Positions 34,890 to 42,332 of a stretch of DNA of 64,000 nucleotides are shown in pieces; positions within the stretch are counted from its first letter, which is position 1; each line of letters begins with the position of its first letter. Under the pieces are notes generated by a model. The model searched no databases. It saw only the letters and a list, made by a program, of their open reading frames with translations, and was not told the origin of the DNA. Origin of the DNA: Pseudomonas karstica (lineage in GTDB: Bacteria; Pseudomonadota; Gammaproteobacteria; Pseudomonadales; Pseudomonadaceae); assembly GCF_009707515.1 (NCBI RefSeq), contig NZ_WLYI01000009.1, positions 1-64,000 of the forward strand. Reading direction: 5' to 3'. Position numbers and translations under genes: made by a program.

Positions 34890-35045
34890 TTAGCCTCGCC
34901 GGAAGTGATCAGCCAACAGCCGGCGAGCGTCGACCCCGCACGATGCCGACATGGCGTAGATCTGGCCGAAGGTGGTTTCCCGGTGCTGCAGTGCGTTGAA
35001 TAGCTCAATCAAGCGCAGGCCCAAGGGACCGTTACGGCGGCTCAC
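34890..35045 (-). CDS. Small prophage protein, 51 residues
   Basis: Starts with GTG overlapping the stop of the Arc-like gene (GTGA). The product begins MSRRNGPLGLRLIELFNALQ and ends in DARRLLADHFRRG. It is helical and basic with no family recognised. The coupling and sensible composition argue that it is real. Confidence 0.6.
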   Translation of the reverse strand: MSRRNGPLGLRLIELFNALQHRETTFGQIYAMSASCGVDARRLLADHFRRG

Positions 35046-35356
35046 GGCAGCGACTCCGGGGTCTCTGCTTCGGCGTCCAAGGCACGCTGACCGTACATGC
35101 GCACACGGTCATCAATGTGCATCTGCTCTGAAACCACCGAAATTCCGGTAGTTTCACTGGCGGCTATGGCCAGGGCATCCAGCAGGATCTGTTGGCGGTT
35201 CTGACCATCCAGATACTGGCGCACAGCCTGGACGAACACGCTGTTCATGCTTCGATCAGCATTGTTTGCTGCTGCTTCGATATCGGCGCGAAGGCCGTCC
35301 GGCAGACGCACCACAAACTTGTCGGCGGTGCGCGAATCGTAATTGGTGGTGCTCAT
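35042..35356 (-). CDS. Arc-family DNA-binding protein
   Basis: 104 residues from the ATG at 35356. The ribbon-helix-helix is clear: DKFVVRLPDGLRADIEAAAN, then DRSMNSVFVQAVRQYL, as in Arc and MetJ/CopG-type repressors that bind operators as dimers. Coupled to the 51-residue gene downstream. It probably regulates early or excision genes of the prophage. Confidence 0.85.
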   Translation of the reverse strand: MSTTNYDSRTADKFVVRLPDGLRADIEAAANNADRSMNSVFVQAVRQYLDGQNRQQILLDALAIAASETTGISVVSEQMHIDDRVRMYGQRALDAEAETPESLP

Positions 35357-35399
35357 GCACATCTCCAGTGCGGCCGAAGCCGCAGAAGCAATTAATGAA

Positions 35400-35996
35400 T
35401 TAACGAATAAGCAGGCTGCGGACGGGGCGGACACGGAGCTCGTAGTACTTGACGCTGACGTCCTGATAGCCATCACCGAAGTACATGGTGAAAGCGCTGA
35501 GGGCGGAGCGCTGCGAGCTGCTCCAGTACGCCTCTTTGGCGAAGCTGTCCGGAACGAAAGTCCAGGCATGGTTCAGCTCGGCAATGCTCGGAAGCACGAA
35601 GTCGTGATGTCCGTCAGCCGTGTAATTTCCAGCAGACTCAGCAGCGGGGAACGATCCCTCGGTATCGCGCAGAGTGCAGGTGTTCAGTACCCCATTGATC
35701 TTGCTGGTGGCGGCAGTCTCGGTGCCGTGCTCGCCCCAGGCGAAGGTGCCCACATCGGTGTCGGCGAAAATCTTGTGGTACTGCTGACCGTCTTCGTCTT
35801 GCTGGATGCCGGCGTAGATGCCGCCCTGGCCAGGCCAGATTTCGCCGATGGCTGGCGGGGTGAGCTCGTCACCGACAGGCGCTGCAGGTGTAATGTTGCT
35901 GGGCTCTAGGTAGCTGGAGCTGGACGCCAGGTGCTCAGGAAGAAAGCTGCTGATGCTGACGTGCAGGTTCTTGATTTGGATCAGTGGTGATTTCAT
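35400..35996 (-). CDS. DUF1566 domain protein
   Basis: 198 residues. The C-terminal half carries the DUF1566 (Lcl C-terminal-like) pattern: GQQYHKIFADTD, DGHHDFVLPSIAELNHAW, EAYWSSSQRSALSAFTMYF and YELRVRPVRSL. These domains occur in Pseudomonas prophages and in surface or fibre-related proteins; the role here is unknown. Its start overlaps the stop of the membrane-protein gene upstream (ATGA). Confidence 0.8.
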   Translation of the reverse strand: MKSPLIQIKNLHVSISSFLPEHLASSSSYLEPSNITPAAPVGDELTPPAIGEIWPGQGGIYAGIQQDEDGQQYHKIFADTDVGTFAWGEHGTETAATSKINGVLNTCTLRDTEGSFPAAESAGNYTADGHHDFVLPSIAELNHAWTFVPDSFAKEAYWSSSQRSALSAFTMYFGDGYQDVSVKYYELRVRPVRSLLIR

Positions 35997-36220
35997 TTCT
36001 CATGCTCCGAGTTGCCCGCTGGCTTGCGGGTGTTGAGGACGTACAAAACAATGCAGGTCGTACAGATCATCCAAACAGCTGTACCAGCAAACCCAGCAAC
36101 TACCAGAGCGTCGGAAGAGCTGCCGATAAGTTCGGGGATGGCAATGAGCACCCAGGCCAACAAGCCGGCCAGGTAACACAGTGCGAACATCAGGATTTTG
36201 AATAGCGTCTTTGGTGACAT
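35993..36220 (-). CDS. Small prophage membrane protein
   Basis: 75 residues from the ATG at 36220, which has GGAGAAAG upstream; an in-frame start at 36271 is less likely. Two transmembrane helices are visible, LFKILMFALCYLAGLLAWVL and ALVVAGFAGTAVWMICTTCI. Coupled to the DUF1566 gene. It could be a superinfection-exclusion or membrane accessory protein, without direct evidence. Confidence 0.7.
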   Translation of the reverse strand: MSPKTLFKILMFALCYLAGLLAWVLIAIPELIGSSSDALVVAGFAGTAVWMICTTCIVLYVLNTRKPAGNSEHEK

Positions 36221-36284
36221 TTCACTTTCTCCAGGGCGAGCAAAGGTCCGCCGCGTTGTTGGCTTTCGCAAAAATCAGGGTTGG

Positions 36285-36662
36285 TTAAACGGTGTGAGCA
36301 GCCTCGATGCGGCGGACGGCCACGCGGGTTTCAACGCGGCGTTCGCCTGGGCGGCGGATTCGGTTCATGTGATCGTCGGTGATGGCCGCGTGAAGTGTCA
36401 GAACTGCACAAATCAGAATCACCATATGACGTGCGATGCCGCGGCAGAACAGCTCGGCAGGGATCGCTGACCGACTTGTAACGCCGAGCTTGTAGAAAAC
36501 GCGTTCGATGGATTTTTTAACGGTGCCTGGAGCGCAGCCAACAGCGCGGGCGATTTCCTTATTAGCCAGGCCGGCGCAGATGGCGAGGGCGGCACGCAGC
36601 TCTTGTTCAGCAAGTACGCCGGTTGTGCCTTGGATCTTGCCGAAATTGATAACCGTGCCCAT
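36285..36662 (-). CDS. LuxR-type helix-turn-helix protein
   Basis: 125 residues with a LuxR C-terminal DNA-binding domain in the N-terminal half: LRAALAICAGLANKEIARAV, GCAPGTVKKSIERVFYKLGV. There is no receiver or acyl-homoserine-lactone domain. A hydrophobic stretch follows (HMVILICAVLTLHAAI). Such stand-alone LuxR-type regulators are common near the immunity region of Pseudomonas prophages. Faces left, between the membrane protein and the repressor. Confidence 0.8.
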   Translation of the reverse strand: MGTVINFGKIQGTTGVLAEQELRAALAICAGLANKEIARAVGCAPGTVKKSIERVFYKLGVTSRSAIPAELFCRGIARHMVILICAVLTLHAAITDDHMNRIRRPGERRVETRVAVRRIEAAHTV

Positions 36663-36780
36663 CTCTTTTACCCGTCATATGCGCTGCTGATGGATAAAAA
36701 TATAAGTAAATTTATAGAAGCTATCAAGCAGTATTTTTATTATTTTATCGCTTTACTGGTTTTATCTAATCGCCAGGCGA

Positions 36781-36802
36781 AAAAAAACCCGGCGAACCGG
36801 GC
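36781..36802 (-). terminator. Rho-independent terminator after the CI-like repressor
   Basis: On the minus strand CCCGG-TTCG-CCGGG is followed by at least seven T. It lies 21 bases beyond the repressor stop. Confidence 0.85.
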
Positions 36803-36822
36803 CTTGAGAGCTTGTACTTCAG

Positions 36823-37602
36823 CTAGTAAAAAGACGCGCCCCAGAATACTCGGCCCATGATGCGGATTCTGGATTCTTCCATCTCGCGCACAGAATATGT
36901 CTCGTCGGGATGCTCATAAGTGTTGTAGCTCTTCATGCGGATGCCGCCGCCAGGCAGTCGATAGAGCGCCTTTACTCTAATCTGCCCTCCGTGATCTATC
37001 ACGTACATGCGGCCGTCGACCACTTGGGTTTCCCGGAGGTGAGCAACCACGGTGCCGCCATCTTGCAGGACGGGGGCCATTGAGTTGCCAGATATTGCCA
37101 CCGCGACAACGTACTCGGGTAGCACGCCTTGCTTTGAAAGTATCTCGGTGTTGAGGTCTAGGTGTACTTTTACGCTGATTTCAACGACCGTCTTTGACGG
37201 ATCTTGAGAGTCGTCCAGCTCGATTAAGTAGGGTATTTCCTCGGTCAGAAGGGAGTTTGAGGGGGCATACCTACTTGCACTCCTCAATTCTTCGATTCTG
37301 TCCCTCAGGGCGGCGTTAAGTGCCGCGTCATCCTCATGCTCTCCTCGCAGTATCTCTTCAAGCTCACTGCTGAAGTAGGTCGTAACGTCCTCAGGAGCCA
37401 GCATTTCGCCTTCCCCGGACACTAGCCAGGTGCTGTTCACCCCGCACGCTCGGCTTATCTGCACCAGATACGAGGAGCGGAGTGTCTTCCCGGATTCGAG
37501 TTGGCTGATGGCTGTCTGCGCGATGCCCACGGACTCTGCAAGCTGGGACTGTGTGAGCCCTGCTTTCTTGCGAGCCATTTTAATTCGGTCGGATAGATTC
37601 AT
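36823..37602 (-). CDS. CI-like prophage repressor (HTH plus S24 peptidase)
   Basis: 259 residues. The HTH_3 domain is RIKMARKKAGLTQSQLAESV followed by GIAQTAISQLESGK. The C-terminal LexA/S24 domain has the catalytic Ser in AISGNSMAPVLQDG and the Lys in GQIRVKALYRL. It should hold lysogeny by binding the operators at 37612-37676 and be inactivated through RecA-stimulated self-cleavage after DNA damage. A classical Ala-Gly cleavage site is not obvious in the linker. Divergent from the Cro-like gene, with an 86-bp intergenic control region. Confidence 0.92.
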   Translation of the reverse strand: MNLSDRIKMARKKAGLTQSQLAESVGIAQTAISQLESGKTLRSSYLVQISRACGVNSTWLVSGEGEMLAPEDVTTYFSSELEEILRGEHEDDAALNAALRDRIEELRSASRYAPSNSLLTEEIPYLIELDDSQDPSKTVVEISVKVHLDLNTEILSKQGVLPEYVVAVAISGNSMAPVLQDGGTVVAHLRETQVVDGRMYVIDHGGQIRVKALYRLPGGGIRMKSYNTYEHPDETYSVREMEESRIRIMGRVFWGASFY

Positions 37603-37611
37603 CCGTTGATC

Positions 37612-37629
37612 CTATAAAGATACTTATGG
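37612..37629. promoter_or_regulatory. Repressor operator, copy 1
   Basis: CTATAAAGATACTTATGG, an imperfect palindrome ten bases upstream of the repressor start. It matches copy 2 at 37659-37676 in 14 of 18 positions. Confidence 0.65.
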
Positions 37630-37658
37630 GGTTGCAAAGAAGTTTGCTTATGTGCAGT

Positions 37659-37676
37659 CTATAAAAAGACTTATCA
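37659..37676. promoter_or_regulatory. Repressor operator, copy 2
   Basis: CTATAAAAAGACTTATCA, 12 bases before the Cro-like start and 47 bases from copy 1. A lone GCTTATG half-site lies between them (37646-37652), suggesting a third, weaker operator. Confidence 0.65.
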
Positions 37677-37688
37677 GAGGCCTACTTC

Positions 37689-37982
37689 ATGGCTAAAAAT
37701 ATCAGTTCGCTAATTAGTCACTTTGGAAGCCAGTCCTTGACAGCAAAGGCCCTTGGCGTCTCTCAGGCCACGGTTTCCTATTGGTTGTCCGGCTCTCAGA
37801 AAGTCAGCCCTGAAAAGGCGCTTCTTGCCGAGTCAATCACACATGGAGCTATCAAGGCTTCCTCGCTATGTGACCTGATCGCTCAAGTCGAAGCACGCCA
37901 CAAGGTAGGTGAATCATCCCCCATATTTTCATGTTCCGCACCTGGGCCTGATGGATCTGTATGCGCATCCAGTGCCTGCTAG
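37689..37982 (+). CDS. cro: Cro/YdaS-like transcriptional regulator
   Basis: 97 residues, first gene of the rightward early operon. The helix-turn-helix is SLTAKALGVSQATVSYWLSG, with QKVSPEKALLAES typical of YdaS/Cro proteins. It should compete with the CI-like repressor for the shared operators and promote lytic growth. The C-terminal tail beyond about residue 70 is low in structure. Confidence 0.85.
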   Translation: MAKNISSLISHFGSQSLTAKALGVSQATVSYWLSGSQKVSPEKALLAESITHGAIKASSLCDLIAQVEARHKVGESSPIFSCSAPGPDGSVCASSAC

Positions 37983-37997
37983 GCAGGTACTGTGCGG

Positions 37998-38255
37998 ATG
38001 AACAGCCTAATCAACGGACTTACTCGAACGCTCGGCCAAGACGATCCTGTGTATGTCGCTGAAGAGGCATCCCATGCGGTGACGAGTAAGTGCAATGAGT
38101 TCAGTGGATTCCAATTCCACAATTACGCAACCTTCAGCAATAGGCCCTCTCCAGGGCCTGGTCAGCGACTTCCAATGGTTGGCTTTTGCCTGCCCAATGA
38201 AAAGGAACACGGCATGAGCCAGCACCCACCTTCACAGTTTTTGTTGTCTGGCTAA
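37998..38255 (+). CDS. Possible small early prophage gene
   Basis: 85 codons beginning MNSLINGLTRTLGQDDPVYV; an upstream start at 37992 is also possible. The first 35 residues look protein-like, the rest less so. No family was recognised. It fills an otherwise empty 366-bp interval before a terminator. An antisense frame of similar length exists. Confidence 0.35.
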   Translation: MNSLINGLTRTLGQDDPVYVAEEASHAVTSKCNEFSGFQFHNYATFSNRPSPGPGQRLPMVGFCLPNEKEHGMSQHPPSQFLLSG

Positions 38256-38270
38256 ATCGCAGGCAACAAA

Positions 38271-38292
38271 AAGGCCCGCATTCGCGAGCCTT
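38271..38292. terminator. Terminator-like hairpin in the early region
   Basis: AAGGC-C-CGC pairs with GCG-A-GCCTT, a stem with one mismatch and a short T-containing tail. It lies downstream of the cro-proximal region. Confidence 0.55.
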
Positions 38293-38348
38293 CTTAACCA
38301 GTCCACGCCAATGGACTTTTTGAATCTTCGTCCTTAGGAGACGATTTC

Positions 38349-38681
38349 ATGCACCCAAAAAATAGCAACAATCAGAATATAGCGCAAGACTCGATCACAA
38401 CTCAAGTGGATTTCTGCAATACGCCCATAAGCAACACGGGCACCCAGATGCTCCAGGTTGTTGCGGGAATTGACTCCCGTGACGCAATTCAGCAGGCGCG
38501 CACTCTCGCTTCCGGGCTCGGCCAGATTTGTCAGCACATGCATGACAGCCTGAACTACGGTGAGATGACCTACACCGACGGCATGGCGACATTGCAGTTT
38601 GTGGCCGAAAGCGTGAGCGCCATTCTCTGGTCCGTTCAGCGCGGCCTTCCCTCTGAAATTGCAGAGAGGGAGCAAGCATGA
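38349..38681 (+). CDS. DUF3077-like prophage protein
   Basis: 110 residues. The pattern MLQVVAGIDSRDAIQQARTL followed by a helical domain is like DUF3077 proteins, which are common in Pseudomonas and its phages and of unknown function. Its stop overlaps the next start (ATGA). It follows a terminator, so a separate promoter is expected in 38293-38348. Confidence 0.7.
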   Translation: MHPKNSNNQNIAQDSITTQVDFCNTPISNTGTQMLQVVAGIDSRDAIQQARTLASGLGQICQHMHDSLNYGEMTYTDGMATLQFVAESVSAILWSVQRGLPSEIAEREQA

Positions 38682-38986
38682 ACACTCTTACAGAGCAAAT
38701 CAAAGAACTGGTTGAAGAGGCCGAATTTCAGATGCTGGCACACGCTGACATTTGCAGTTGGGTTGCAGCCGTCGCCCGCGCCATCGCCCGCGACGCTGAA
38801 AGCGGCGGCGGTCGCGATGTACCGGCACTTACTGATCTGGTGAAGTATTTCGACGATTCCGGCCGCGCCACCCTGGACGATGCGTTTGAGCAGTTCAAGA
38901 AGATCGCATCCCTTGTACCCGCGCCACAAATCTCGCAATCCGAAAACGTGGCGCGCGAAAGCGGGGTGGCTGGACATGAGTCGTAA
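38678..38986 (+). CDS. Hypothetical early prophage protein
   Basis: 102 residues beginning MNTLTEQIKELVEEAEFQML; helical, no family recognised. Coupled to both neighbours by short overlaps. Confidence 0.7.
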   Translation: MNTLTEQIKELVEEAEFQMLAHADICSWVAAVARAIARDAESGGGRDVPALTDLVKYFDDSGRATLDDAFEQFKKIASLVPAPQISQSENVARESGVAGHES

Positions 38987-39200
38987 AACCATCCTTCCAG
39001 ATCGCTTGGAAAACGCGCTGCTCACGATAAACCAACTGAGCAAGATCCTCATCAGCAACGAGGCGCTGCGTGACAGTGAACCGGCGCCTCAGCTTGACCA
39101 TCTGGACGTTGATGCGGTCATGCGGGCGGTTTTGCTGATCAGCGGTCAGGCACACGACGACTTCTGCGAAATCATGAACTCTGCGGAGGCTCGCCCATGA
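38976..39200 (+). CDS. Hypothetical early prophage protein
   Basis: 74 residues from the ATG at 38976 (MSRKTILPDRLENALLTINQ). It resembles DUF3077-type helical proteins in composition, but this is weak. It overlaps the preceding gene by 11 bases and the rha-like gene by four. Confidence 0.65.
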   Translation: MSRKTILPDRLENALLTINQLSKILISNEALRDSEPAPQLDHLDVDAVMRAVLLISGQAHDDFCEIMNSAEARP

Positions 39201-39931
39201 CCATCGCCAAATTCCAAGGCAGCGATGCCGTCACTATGTCCTCCCGCGAAATCGCCGAGCTTACGGGGAAGCGCCACGACAACGTCATGGCTGATATCCG
39301 CAGCATGCTTTCTGAGCTGAAAATAGATGTCCTGACTTTTCAGGGGATCTATCTCGACAGCATGAATCGGCAGCAAGTCGAGTACCTGCTCGATCACGAA
39401 CATACCGACTGCTTGTTGACGGGCTACAGCGCCGCTATGCGGATGGCGGTAATCAAGCGTTGGCTCGAGCTGGAGGCGCAGGCTGCCCGCCCAATGACCC
39501 AGGCCGAGATCACCGCCGCCAACGCGAACCACCTAGTGGCCGTCGAGCGACAGCAGCGTGAGCAGCAGGTGGCGCTGGAGCGGATCGAGCGCCGCGTCGA
39601 GGACTTGAGCCAGACAACCGTGTGGGGCCACTGCCCGCAGAACTGCCAGTCACTGACCCGTATCAAGGAAACCATGCTGGCGCGCCACGGCCTGTCTGGC
39701 GCTGTCGTCGACTACGTGCTGAAGGTCTGGCCAAACCAGCCAAACCCCGCCGGCATGGTCCGCAATGGCCACGAGGAAGCGCTGGGCTCCCAGTACCTGG
39801 TCTGGTCAAAGAGCCATGTCACGGCCGCATTCCACCGCTTCGTATTCGAATCCACGATGGTCACCGCCACCCAGGCGACCCACCCATATTTTGAGGGCCG
39901 GTTCCGCCTGGTCCAGAAGGTGCCTCAATGA
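39197..39931 (+). CDS. Rha-family phage regulatory protein
   Basis: 244 residues. The N-terminal Rha domain is plain: VTMSSREIAELTGKRHDNVM, then YLLDHEHTDCLLTGYSAAMR. A coiled-coil stretch (about 110-145) and an unassigned C-terminal domain follow. Rha proteins of lambdoid phages interfere with growth in certain hosts and are thought to be regulatory. Coupled to both neighbours by ATGA overlaps. Confidence 0.88.
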   Translation: MTIAKFQGSDAVTMSSREIAELTGKRHDNVMADIRSMLSELKIDVLTFQGIYLDSMNRQQVEYLLDHEHTDCLLTGYSAAMRMAVIKRWLELEAQAARPMTQAEITAANANHLVAVERQQREQQVALERIERRVEDLSQTTVWGHCPQNCQSLTRIKETMLARHGLSGAVVDYVLKVWPNQPNPAGMVRNGHEEALGSQYLVWSKSHVTAAFHRFVFESTMVTATQATHPYFEGRFRLVQKVPQ

Positions 39932-40260
39932 ACAACGTGCTCAACTTCCCGCAGCCTCAAGCGACCGTGCACATCAACGACGAAACCATGAGCCTTCTCA
40001 CGAACGAACAGCTCGCCTATCGCATTTGGGAGCAGCTCGACAGCGCGGTCGAGATGATCGGTTGCCCGGACGATCAAGAGTCTCGCGACAACTGGCACTT
40101 CAATCAGCAGGAAGCGTTCGGGAGCGCGCTTGAGGCGCAGATATGCGCTCGGGTATTGGCTCGCCGAATCATCGGTGTAGAGCCGCGTGAAATCCAGACT
40201 GAGCAAACCCGCCGCTTGCGCGAGAAGTACGGCATTCCGAACGATGGGGGTGAAGCATGA
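39928..40260 (+). CDS. Hypothetical early prophage protein
   Basis: 110 residues (MNNVLNFPQPQATVHINDET). No family recognised. Overlaps both neighbours by four bases, so it is part of the same early transcript. Confidence 0.7.
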   Translation: MNNVLNFPQPQATVHINDETMSLLTNEQLAYRIWEQLDSAVEMIGCPDDQESRDNWHFNQQEAFGSALEAQICARVLARRIIGVEPREIQTEQTRRLREKYGIPNDGGEA

Positions 40261-40544
40261 AATCTCAACTTAAAGCCGAGCGTCAAGCTCACCACGATCA
40301 GGCTTACTTCGAGCAGTTCGACAACTTCACGTTGGTCGCGATGGGCTTCAACCTTACAGATGACGCATACGATGAGCTGTCTCACGCGCAGGATCTGCGC
40401 CTTGACGCGGAAACTGCCTGGAATCTGTCTGCGTCCATCGCCAACGCGAATATGGCTCTTCGTGTTCTGGTATTGAGGCTGGGCGCCGGCCCTGAGGAAG
40501 CTGCGCGCGCTGGCGTGCGTCCGGCTGGGGAGACGCTGCAATGA
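40257..40544 (+). CDS. Hypothetical early prophage protein
   Basis: 95 residues (MKSQLKAERQAHHDQAYFEQ), helical, no family recognised; coupled to its neighbours. Confidence 0.7.
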   Translation: MKSQLKAERQAHHDQAYFEQFDNFTLVAMGFNLTDDAYDELSHAQDLRLDAETAWNLSASIANANMALRVLVLRLGAGPEEAARAGVRPAGETLQ

Positions 40545-40768
40545 CCATCCTAAGCCCTCATGCCCCCCTCCAGGAGGCTCGTACAGCGTCGGTAATCGTC
40601 GGGCCATGGCCGAGCTATGCCGCGTTCGCCGAACTGCCGGAACAGAAGCGCTGGCTGATGTACAGCGGCGCCAAGGCTCACCGCGAGATGCTGGAGCAGG
40701 CGGGCTTCGTCATGTCTGAGGCCTATGACGACTTCGTACGCCGGGTTACGCGGGAGCTGAACATATGA
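40541..40768 (+). CDS. Hypothetical early prophage protein
   Basis: 75 residues (YAAFAELPEQKRWLMYSGAK); no family recognised. It sits immediately before the replication genes and overlaps the next start by four bases. Confidence 0.68.
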   Translation: MTILSPHAPLQEARTASVIVGPWPSYAAFAELPEQKRWLMYSGAKAHREMLEQAGFVMSEAYDDFVRRVTRELNI

Positions 40769-41547
40769 CTACTGACTCTCCACGCAAATTCCAGGGGGTC
40801 TGGATCCCCGCCGAGCGCTGGCTTGATCGGACGCTGTCGCCAAACGAGAAGGTCATGCTGGGCGAGATATCCAGCCTGGAGACTGGTCCGCGCGGATGCT
40901 ACGCAACGAATGCACACTTCGCCGAATTCTTCGATCTGTCTATCTCCAGGGTTTCGGAGATCATCAGCGGGCTGGTTGATAAGGGGCATCTGCGGGTGGA
41001 ATTGATCCGCGAGGGCAAGCGAGTTGTAGAGCGCCGTCTGCGGCTTATTGACCCCTTCGGTTTTCCGAATACCCCTTCGGGAAACGCTGCGAACCCCTTC
41101 GGAAAAGACGGCGAACCCCCTTCGGAAAACACGCAGGGGAGCAATACACACAGCAACAATACAAAGAGCATTAAACCCTCTTCAGCATCGGGTGGTGAAA
41201 AAGCGATTTTGGAAGAAGGGTTTAATCAGTTCTGGAAACTCTATCCGAAGAAAAAAAGCCGCAAGGAAGCTCTCAAGGCCTGGGCAAAGTTGAAGCCAAA
41301 CGAAACCCTGCGCCAGACCATGATCGAGTCACTGGGTAACCACTGCAGTTCCGATGATTGGGCCAAGGACGGTGGTCGTTACATTCCGAATGGCGCTACC
41401 TGGATTAACGGCGAGCGCTGGACTGATGAACTGACAAGCTCCGGCGGCAAGAAGTCTCGACACAACAACCTCGACCAGATCAACCATGAAGACGGCCTTG
41501 AACGGCAGGCCGACGGCACCTATCGAATTGCGAGCGTGACCCCATGA
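40765..41547 (+). CDS. Phage replication protein with winged-helix domain (O-like)
   Basis: 260 residues. The N-terminal winged helix (about 20-85) includes HFAEFFDLSISRVSEIISGL and VDKGHLRVELIREGKRVV. A low-complexity linker with repeated NPFGK/NTPSG-like segments follows, then a C-terminal block FWKLYPKKKSRKEALKAWAK with ATWINGERWTDE, common in phage replication initiators. It probably binds the prophage origin and recruits the DnaC-like loader and helicase encoded next. The direct DNA repeats around 41055-41125 (CCCCTTCGG) lie within the gene and could be origin iterons. Confidence 0.82.
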   Translation: MTTDSPRKFQGVWIPAERWLDRTLSPNEKVMLGEISSLETGPRGCYATNAHFAEFFDLSISRVSEIISGLVDKGHLRVELIREGKRVVERRLRLIDPFGFPNTPSGNAANPFGKDGEPPSENTQGSNTHSNNTKSIKPSSASGGEKAILEEGFNQFWKLYPKKKSRKEALKAWAKLKPNETLRQTMIESLGNHCSSDDWAKDGGRYIPNGATWINGERWTDELTSSGGKKSRHNNLDQINHEDGLERQADGTYRIASVTP

Positions 41548-42332
41548 CCACAAAACCCAAGTACACCCTGGAAACTCGGGCGGGCGATTGCCGTGAGCAT
41601 GGCCGCTTTCCTGACAACTTGGTACAGCAGTTCGGCGCCGACCCAGTCTGGCTCGGTTGCCCGCGTTGCCACTTCGACGCTCGCCACTCGCAAGACCTTG
41701 ATCAGCGCTCGAAGGCGGCGGGTATCCAGCGGGACAGGCTGCTGAACGAGTGCCTGCTCGACGCTGGCATACCGGAGCGGTTCACGGGCTGCACATTGTC
41801 CAATTGGAGCGCTGAAGCGCCTGCACAGGTCCAGGCGCTTGCCGCGTGCAGTGGATTCGTGGAGGCGTTCGAGGAAAACTTTGGTGCAGGACGATCCGCA
41901 ATGCTGCTGGGCACGGTGGGCACCGGCAAAACGCACCTGGGCACCGCAATGCTGCAGGCGGTGATTCGACAGCACGCCCACGCTGGCCTTCGCGGGCTCT
42001 ACGCCACCGCCGGCTCAATCATCCGCGACGTAAAGGCCACCTTCGGCAACCGCGGGCGTACCGAGGCTGACATCTACGCCGACCTGATCCGCCCCGATCT
42101 GCTGGTCATCGATGAGGTTGGCGTTCAGCACGGGACTGACTTCGAGCGCCAGGTGCTGTTCGAAGTGATCAACGGCCGGTACGAGAAGCTGTTCAAGCCG
42201 ACCATCGTAGTGAGCAACCTCGGCGTGACCGAACTGCGGCAGTGCCTGGGCGATCGTGCTGTTGACCGGCTGCGGGACAAGAGCGGCATCGTCGTTGTGT
42301 TCCGTTGGGCTTCTGCGCGGGGTGCTGTATGA
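41544..42332 (+). CDS. DnaC/IstB-like helicase loader ATPase
   Basis: 262 residues. An N-terminal zinc-ribbon-like segment (CREHGRF, GCPRCHFDARH) is followed by the AAA+ domain: Walker A MLLGTVGTGKTHLGTA, Walker B LLVIDEVGVQ, sensor I VVSNLG. It should load the DnaB-like helicase at the phage origin. Coupled by four-base overlaps to both neighbours. Confidence 0.9.
   Translation: MTTKPKYTLETRAGDCREHGRFPDNLVQQFGADPVWLGCPRCHFDARHSQDLDQRSKAAGIQRDRLLNECLLDAGIPERFTGCTLSNWSAEAPAQVQALAACSGFVEAFEENFGAGRSAMLLGTVGTGKTHLGTAMLQAVIRQHAHAGLRGLYATAGSIIRDVKATFGNRGRTEADIYADLIRPDLLVIDEVGVQHGTDFERQVLFEVINGRYEKLFKPTIVVSNLGVTELRQCLGDRAVDRLRDKSGIVVVFRWASARGAV

Noticed and set aside
34817..35008. 63-codon leftward frame MSYSTHCSTGK
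   Set aside because: Overlaps the 51-residue gene at 34890-35045, which has a coupled GTG start and better composition.
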